Of a DNA stretch of 37,128 bases, positions 32,522 to 37,128 are shown piece by piece. The DNA is taken from the NCBI GenBank assembly GCA_019694315.1, contig JAIBCE010000037.1, forward strand, positions 1 to 37,128. Reading direction: 5' to 3'. The notes beneath the pieces are model-generated. The model did not search any database. It saw only the letters and a program-made list of their open reading frames with translations, and had not been told where the DNA came from. Source of the stretch: Sandaracinaceae bacterium (GTDB lineage Bacteria; Myxococcota_A; Polyangia; Polyangiales; Sandaracinaceae). How positions within the stretch are numbered: position 1 is the first letter of the stretch; the number at the start of each line of letters is the position of its first letter. The translations under genes and the position numbers were made by a program.

Positions 32522-33705
32522 GCCTCGAGCCCGCGATCACCTCGCTGCTCGGGCCGATCCAGCTCGCGCTCCGTCAAGAGCGCGCGCGGGGCTGGCTTCT
32601 CTACGATCATCGCGGACGGAGCGCGGTGAGCGAGCGACTGCTCGCGATGCGGGAGGGCGGCACGGAGCGTCGGTTCTTCTACTGGATCCCCGCCGAAGGC
32701 CTGCCGGTGGCGATCGTCCACGTGGACGACGCGTGGGGGCTGCCCGAGCTGCCGGGCGATCGCACGCGGTATCGAACGGCGATCGAGCTTCGCGCCGCCC
32801 TCGAGGCGCACGTACCGCGCGAGGGCACGGTGCTCCTCGAGCAAGCGCCCTTCGCGCAGATCGCCGATCTCGCGATCGTCGACGAGGCCACGCTCTCGCT
32901 CCTGCGCGGCCGCGACACCGTGGTGCGCAGCTCGCTCGAGCTCGCGAATCGCTTCGCGGGGCCGCTGTCGGCCCGAGAGCGTGAGGACGTGATCGCCGTG
33001 AGCGCGGCCATGGGCGCGCTCCGCGCAGGGCTCACGCGCCGCGCCTCCGCGCATCCCTTCACCGCGTGGCGGGAGCTCTTCGCCGCCGTCGCGGAAGAGG
33101 CGGAGGCTGCGTCGCTCGAGCTCGCGCCGGACTCGGGCTTCGCGATCGACGCGTTCGCACGCGGACAGCGGGCTCCGGAGCGGGACGGCGGACCGATCGT
33201 GCCCGGCTCGTACGCGAGGCTCGACGTGTGGGCGCGTGCGCGCGGGAGCGAGGTCCGCGTGCTCGTGCCGTCGGGGCTCGAGCTCTCGGTGGGGCCCGAG
33301 GCGCCTGCGCACGCGAGCCTCGCCTCGGTGCTCGCGGCCTCCGAGGACGAGCTCGTGCGCGCGATCGACGAGCGCGCCAAGACGGGGCGCGTGCTCGGCA
33401 GCGAGGTGGCCGAGCTGGCCTACGAGGTCCTTCGTCGTCGAGGGCTGGCCTACACCTCGAGCTGCGTCGGGTGGCCGCTCGGTGCGGTGCCGCGCGGCTC
33501 GCACGCCTGCACGTTCGACGCAGAGGGCTTCGCGGATCCGCGAGAGCTCGTGCCGGGCACCCTCTGGGCCCTGCGCCTCGGGGTCGACGACAAGCGCGCG
33601 ATCGCGTGGCGCACGTCGCTGATCGAGCGCACCGAGCACGGCGTGCGGATGGTGTCGCGTCACCTCGAGGGCGTCGTGCTCGTGAGTGGCCCCGTCACCG
33701 CGTGA
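32518..33705 (+). CDS. M24 (creatinase/aminopeptidase P fold) protein, probably inactive
   Basis: A 395-residue protein. The N-terminal half (ARGWLLYDHRGRSAVSERLL, RRFFYWIPAEGLPVAIVH) resembles the creatinase N-terminal domain of Xaa-Pro peptidases. The C-terminal half has the pita-bread order: MGALRAGLTRRASAHPFTAWRELFAAV, then GSYARLDVWARARG at the place of the first metal Asp, and ELVPGTLWALRLGVD near the place of the TxEPG motif. The second Asp, the His of HxxGH and both Glu ligands appear replaced. If the alignment in my head is right it is a pseudoenzyme. It is coupled to the PlsC gene (ATGA) and ends 13 nt from a convergent gene. The family call is moderate. Confidence 0.6.
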   Translation: MSLEPAITSLLGPIQLALRQERARGWLLYDHRGRSAVSERLLAMREGGTERRFFYWIPAEGLPVAIVHVDDAWGLPELPGDRTRYRTAIELRAALEAHVPREGTVLLEQAPFAQIADLAIVDEATLSLLRGRDTVVRSSLELANRFAGPLSAREREDVIAVSAAMGALRAGLTRRASAHPFTAWRELFAAVAEEAEAASLELAPDSGFAIDAFARGQRAPERDGGPIVPGSYARLDVWARARGSEVRVLVPSGLELSVGPEAPAHASLASVLAASEDELVRAIDERAKTGRVLGSEVAELAYEVLRRRGLAYTSSCVGWPLGAVPRGSHACTFDAEGFADPRELVPGTLWALRLGVDDKRAIAWRTSLIERTEHGVRMVSRHLEGVVLVSGPVTA

Positions 33706-33718
33706 GCAGCCGGTCCGA

Positions 33719-35452
33719 TCAGCTGATGGACTCGATGCGCCGGATGCCCTTGCGGGTCACCACGACGCGCACGCGGCGCCACTTGCCGTCGTCGGAGGCG
33801 TCGTTCGCGCGCTTGAGGCGGTAGACGATGCCCAGGTTGTAGACGCGCGGGGCCGACGCGCGGGCGACCACGCCACGCTCCGGATCGGCGAAGGCGAACT
33901 GCCGCTTCGGATCGTCGGTGTGCGCGAGCCAGCGCCGGAGATCGAAGCGGTAGACCTCGGTGATCGCGTCGTAGCGAGGCTCGAGGGAGCGCACGAGGGC
34001 GCGGTCCACGACGACCGTCTTCTTGTGATAGAGGACCGTCTCCGGGCGCGCCTCCTCTTCGAGCGCCGAGACGCGCGTCGCGCGCCGCACGTCGAGCACC
34101 TCGCGCGGCAGCTCCTCGAAGGGGATGAAGCCCGACTGCTCCTCCATGATCGCGAGCTCGTTCTTCTTGCTCGCGTCGCGGATGCGCCAGCTGCGATCGG
34201 GGAAGTGGCGCGCGACCACGTCGTTGAAGATCGTCTGGAGCAAGGCCTTGATGCGGTCCTTCGCGGCGTACGCGAGGATGACGACGACCGCCCACTTGAA
34301 GAAGTCGGCGTGGAGGAACGTGCCCGCCGTGCCCGTGGTGAGACCGCTCGGGCTCCAGAGGGCTGCGGCCGTGGCGAAGGCCATCGCGACGCTCGCCGCG
34401 ATCGCGTAGAAGAAGTGGAGCACCCACGTCGAGGCGGTCTTGATCTCGGGCTCGAGCCAGAGCACCGACGAGGTGAAGCGCTTGAGCACGTGCCGACGGA
34501 ACTCGAGGTGCTCGGCCTCGCGCGAGGGCATGCCCACGTGGCCGATGCCATCGAGGCCGGCCCGGTCGCGGTAGCGCGCCTCCGCGACGGCGGCCTGCTC
34601 GGCCTTGAGCACCAGGCTGTCGGTGGCGCGCGCCTCGCGGAGCCCGAACGAGAGGTTCGCCATGAGCGTCTCGAGCAGGCGCGAGACGTCCTCGTCGATC
34701 CACTGCACGGCCGTGGCCACGGGGTCGGGCATGGAGCGGCCGGGCTCGAGCGCCGTGCGGAGCGACGCGCCGATCTTCGCGACGTCACCGATCATGCGAT
34801 CCGCCGCCGCGAGCGCGATGGCCCTGCGCGAGGGCGGTGAGGTGCTCTCGCCGGGCGCTGGCGGGACGATGGAGGGCGTCGCGACGTCGAGGCCCGAGAG
34901 GATCGACCGACGCGCGTCGACGCCCGCCGCGCGGACCACGCACGCATAGAGGCGCAGCTCGCGCAGGATCGCGCGCTCGTCCTTGGAGGCGATCGCGTCG
35001 CGCACGCGATCGAGCGCCGCCCCGCAGAGATCGCTGAACTGCGTCTCGGGCACCGCGAAGCGCACGTACGACTGGAGATCCGAGTAGAGGTCCTGCTTGT
35101 CGTAGGTGCGGCTCGAGAGGCGGAGGCTCTCGGGCGCGAAGAAGTAGGCCTCCCACTCGAAGGTCTCGCTGCGGGCGCTCGAGCGGAGGTCGTAGTCGAG
35201 GAGGAATTCGAGGTGCGTGCGGTCGTGCACGCGCAGGGTCGCGTTCTCGTCGGGGCGCGAGAGATCGGCGAGCAGCGAGCCCCAGTCGCTCTGTCGATCG
35301 TGGACCCACGCGCCGACGTCTTCGTCGGCCTCGAGCTCCTCGAGCTCTCGCGCCGTCTTGGGCTCGCGCCGCGTCTCGGGCTCGAGCGAGAGGCGTCGCG
35401 CGCCTGCTTCGTCGTCTTGCCCTTTGTGTCGCTTGGCGGTGGAGGAGCTCAT
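33719..35452 (-). CDS. unknown 577-residue membrane-anchored protein
   Basis: I recognise no family. ATG 35452 gives a charged N-terminus (SSSTAKRHKGQDDEAG); a GTG at 35488 in frame is an alternative. The first 320 residues are soluble and rich in Asp, Glu and Arg (HLEFLLDYDLRSSARSETFEWEAYFF). Two hydrophobic segments near residues 365-385 and 400-420 (WVLHFFYAIAASVAMAFAT, FFKWAVVVILAYAAK) form a hairpin. The C-terminal 160 residues are beta-like and basic (PETVLYHKKTVVVDRALV, WRRVRVVVTRKGIRRI). Both large domains are therefore likely on the same, probably cytoplasmic, side. It ends 13 nt from the convergent M24-like gene and is divergent from the URC4 gene, with 173 nt between starts. Codon use looks native. 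Confidence 0.75.
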   Translation of the reverse strand: MSSSTAKRHKGQDDEAGARRLSLEPETRREPKTARELEELEADEDVGAWVHDRQSDWGSLLADLSRPDENATLRVHDRTHLEFLLDYDLRSSARSETFEWEAYFFAPESLRLSSRTYDKQDLYSDLQSYVRFAVPETQFSDLCGAALDRVRDAIASKDERAILRELRLYACVVRAAGVDARRSILSGLDVATPSIVPPAPGESTSPPSRRAIALAAADRMIGDVAKIGASLRTALEPGRSMPDPVATAVQWIDEDVSRLLETLMANLSFGLREARATDSLVLKAEQAAVAEARYRDRAGLDGIGHVGMPSREAEHLEFRRHVLKRFTSSVLWLEPEIKTASTWVLHFFYAIAASVAMAFATAAALWSPSGLTTGTAGTFLHADFFKWAVVVILAYAAKDRIKALLQTIFNDVVARHFPDRSWRIRDASKKNELAIMEEQSGFIPFEELPREVLDVRRATRVSALEEEARPETVLYHKKTVVVDRALVRSLEPRYDAITEVYRFDLRRWLAHTDDPKRQFAFADPERGVVARASAPRVYNLGIVYRLKRANDASDDGKWRRVRVVVTRKGIRRIESIS

Positions 35453-35625
35453 GTCGGTGCGCCCGCTCACGCGTCGGGCACAGGTCACGATCTTGGCACA
35501 CTCCCGTCACACGACCAACGCCGTGGCGTGGGCCGCCCCGCGCGACGCGACGCGTCATGACGCTGCCTTCGCGGGCCGGGATCGGGCACCATCGTCTCAT
35601 CGCCCACGATCCCACACGCCCGAGC

Positions 35626-36855
35626 ATGCAGGATGCGCAGAGCCCCATCGCGTTCCTGCGATCACCCCACGCCATCCGGCAGCGGGCCGACGCGGTGCTC
35701 GCGGCGGGCCTTCGTGGGGAGCTCGGTCACTTCCGCGTCGAGCTCGCGGCGCTCGATCGCGTCGTGGAGCGTGTCGCCCGCGTGACGCGGCGCCGCTACC
35801 CCGAGCGACGCGTGCCCTTGCCGAGCCGTCTCGATCGACTGCGCCTCGGTGGGCACGATCGCCTCGCGCCCATCCGCGCCGGCCACGATCCCGACGAGCG
35901 CGCGCGTGTGCTCTTCGAGATCGCGATCATCTCGATCCTGCTCGGCGCAGGCGCGGGACCTCGGTGGCGCTATCGCGAGCGGAGCACCGGGATCGAGATC
36001 GGTCGTACCGAGGGCCTCGCTCTCGCGAGCTTCCAGGCCTACGTCGATGGGCTCTTCTCGAACGATCCCCGCGCGCCGATGCGGGCCGATGCGGATGCGC
36101 TCGATGCCCTCGACCCGCTGCGCTTCGCGCGTGCGCTCGAGGTCCGCGCGGACAACCCCATGGAGGGCCTGGCGGGGCGCACCGAGCTGATGTCGCAGGT
36201 GGGCTCGGCGATGCGCGCGGCCTCGCACTTCTTCGCGGAGCCGCGCCTCGGTCGGCTCTTCGATGCGATGAAGGCGCGCGCGAGCCACGCTGCGACGGGC
36301 CGCCCCACGATCCCGGCGCGACGGATGCTCTCGATGGTGCTCGAGACGTTCTCGCCGATCTGGCCGAGCCGTCACTCGGTGATGGGCGTGAGCGTGGGCG
36401 ACGTCTGGCCTCACCCAGCCGCGGGCGGCTCCGGGCCGAGCGGAGGGCTCGTTCCGTTCCACACGTTCTCGCAGTGGATCGTCTGCTCGCTCATCGGTGT
36501 GCTCGAGGAGGCGGGGATCGAGGTCACCGAGATCGCGGAGCTGCCGGGCATGACCGAGTACCGCACGTGCGGGCTCTTCGTGGACGAGGGCGTGATCGTT
36601 CCGCTGCACGACGAGGTGACCAAGGTCGCGCACGACGTGGGGAACGAGATCATCGTCGAGTGGCGCGCGCTGTCGCTCGCGCTGCTCGGACGCCTCGGCC
36701 CGCCGCTCCAGCTCGCGCTCGCGATGGACGCGCCGCTGCCCGCAGTGAGCATCATCGAGGGCGGCACGTGGACCGCTGGCCGCGAGGCAGCACGTGAGCG
36801 ACGTGCCGACGGCTCTCCGCCCATCCTCGCGCGGACCGACGGAACCGTGTTCTGA
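35626..36855 (+). CDS. URC4/Urg3 family protein (DUF1688)
   Basis: A 409-residue protein of the DUF1688 family. The N-terminus LRSPHAIRQRADAVLAAG-LRGELGHFRVELAALDRVVERV followed by RRYPERRVPLPSRLDRLRLGG matches the family opening. WRYRERSTGIEIGRTEGLALASFQAYVDGLFS, NPMEGLAGRTELM, LVPFHTFSQWIVCSLIGVLEEAGIEV and VEWRALSLALL follow in family order. In yeasts and some bacteria URC4 belongs to the uracil catabolism (URC) pathway, next to a GTP-cyclohydrolase-like protein and a uracil phosphoribosyltransferase; its own reaction is not known to me. Neither partner is in this window, so it may be a lone copy or the partners lie beyond the right edge. ATG 35626 is chosen for the family N-terminus. Confidence 0.87.
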   Translation: MQDAQSPIAFLRSPHAIRQRADAVLAAGLRGELGHFRVELAALDRVVERVARVTRRRYPERRVPLPSRLDRLRLGGHDRLAPIRAGHDPDERARVLFEIAIISILLGAGAGPRWRYRERSTGIEIGRTEGLALASFQAYVDGLFSNDPRAPMRADADALDALDPLRFARALEVRADNPMEGLAGRTELMSQVGSAMRAASHFFAEPRLGRLFDAMKARASHAATGRPTIPARRMLSMVLETFSPIWPSRHSVMGVSVGDVWPHPAAGGSGPSGGLVPFHTFSQWIVCSLIGVLEEAGIEVTEIAELPGMTEYRTCGLFVDEGVIVPLHDEVTKVAHDVGNEIIVEWRALSLALLGRLGPPLQLALAMDAPLPAVSIIEGGTWTAGREAARERRADGSPPILARTDGTVF

Positions 36856-36865
36856 GTTTCCTGGG

Positions 36866-36888
36866 TCGAGGGACCTCTGGCCCCTCGA
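36866..36888 (+). terminator. hairpin after the URC4 gene
   Basis: TCGAGGG (36866-36872) pairs perfectly with CCCTCGA (36882-36888) around a 9-nt loop, starting 11 nt after the stop codon. The position suits a terminator although no U-tract follows. Confidence 0.5.
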
Positions 36889-36907
36889 GCTCCCCGTCGC
36901 TCACTCC

Positions 36908-37073
36908 GGCGCTACGCGCCTCCGCATCGCTCCTGCTCCAGGGGTGAGCTGCGCTCACCCCGCCGCAGGGCGCCCCGGATCGATTCTTTCTCGGTCCCTG
37001 AGAGAGCGAGAAACAATCGACCGATGCCCCTGGGGACGCCACGCGGCGGGGTTGCGCAGCAACCCCAGGAGCG
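36908..37073. other. multi-hairpin non-coding element (nested inverted repeats)
   Basis: The gene-free right end holds several stems that nest into one fold. Outer arms CGCTCCTG (36929-36936) and CAGGAGCG (37066-37073) enclose three parts. First is hairpin GGGGTGAGC-TGC-GCTCACCCC (36941-36961). Second is a central stem of 14 bp with one C-C mismatch (36980-36993 with 37007-37020, loop 36994-37006). Third is hairpin GGGGTTGC-GCA-GCAACCCC (37048-37066). CCCCGCCGC (36958-36966) also pairs with GCGGCGGGG (37043-37051), giving an alternative fold. A small extra hairpin GGCGC-TAC-GCGCC is at 36908-36920. It could be a structured RNA, a repetitive extragenic palindrome unit or a mobile repeat. The pairings are seen; the function is not known. 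Confidence 0.6.
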
Positions 37074-37128
37074 CGCGAGAAAGCGAGGCTTGGGGAGCGT
37101 CGAGCAGGGGGGAATGGGGGGGAGTTGC

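Noticed and set aside
36752..37042. Small minus-strand open frame at the right end
   Set aside because: It crosses the URC4 stop region and the hairpin element, has no ribosome site and its sequence is explained by the inverted repeats.

Overview
The window looks like chromosomal DNA of a high-GC myxobacterium (Myxococcota, probably the Polyangiales/Sandaracinus side). The grounds are very high GC with long antisense shadow frames, two or three secreted lipoproteins with Asp/Ala/Gly-rich linkers after the lipobox or before a haem domain, and a small Cys-rich secreted protein (19593-20099, minus) ending in a MYXO-CTERM-type tail (Cys, hydrophobic helix, Arg cluster). This taxonomic placement is inference from these traits. 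I saw no rRNA, tRNA, CRISPR array, transposase or phage gene.

Layout. (1) 1-3792: end of a c-type cytochrome, a large YVTN-propeller/phosphoesterase lipoprotein and a small Cys-rich lipoprotein, closed by a strong bidirectional terminator (3827-3855). (2) 3889-7826, minus: DUF2490-type outer-membrane barrel, lipB, an EamA transporter and a PLP aminotransferase. (3) 8088-10087, minus: an ABC-2 exporter (ATPase plus permease). (4) 10112-16660, plus: six tightly coupled genes (KASIII, ATP-grasp ligase, SDR, metallo-beta-lactamase-fold hydrolase, F390-synthetase-like adenylating enzyme, FemAB/GNAT-like transferase). This set starts 24 bp from the divergent ABC genes and looks like a small biosynthetic locus with its own exporter; I do not recognise its product. 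(5) 16883-19397, plus: the complete AmmeMemoRadiSam trio (MEMO1, AMMECR1, radical SAM) with 4-nt overlaps. (6) 19398-22358: a 15-bp minisatellite, the MYXO-CTERM protein, a WD40-like propeller protein and an unknown membrane protein. (7) 22443-31139, minus: a membrane-stress type set of YqiJ/NfeD-like OB-fold protein with a His-rich loop, YqiK-like flotillin, and a 1785-residue DUF3686-type AAA ATPase. (8) 31239-33705, plus: single-domain response regulator, PlsC-type acyltransferase and a probably inactive M24 (creatinase-fold) protein. (9) 33719-36855: an unknown 577-residue membrane protein (minus) and a divergent URC4/Urg3 (DUF1688) protein. (10) 36856-37128: non-coding, with a terminator-like hairpin and a 145-bp multi-hairpin element.

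The strongest candidates for something undescribed are the KASIII/ATP-grasp/SDR/MBL/adenylation/GNAT operon with its divergent exporter, the flotillin/OB-fold/AAA trio, the recurrent TACNNT hexamer a few bases before start codons (possible leaderless promoters), the 15-bp repeats that read as pentapeptide-like motifs, and the folded element at the right end.
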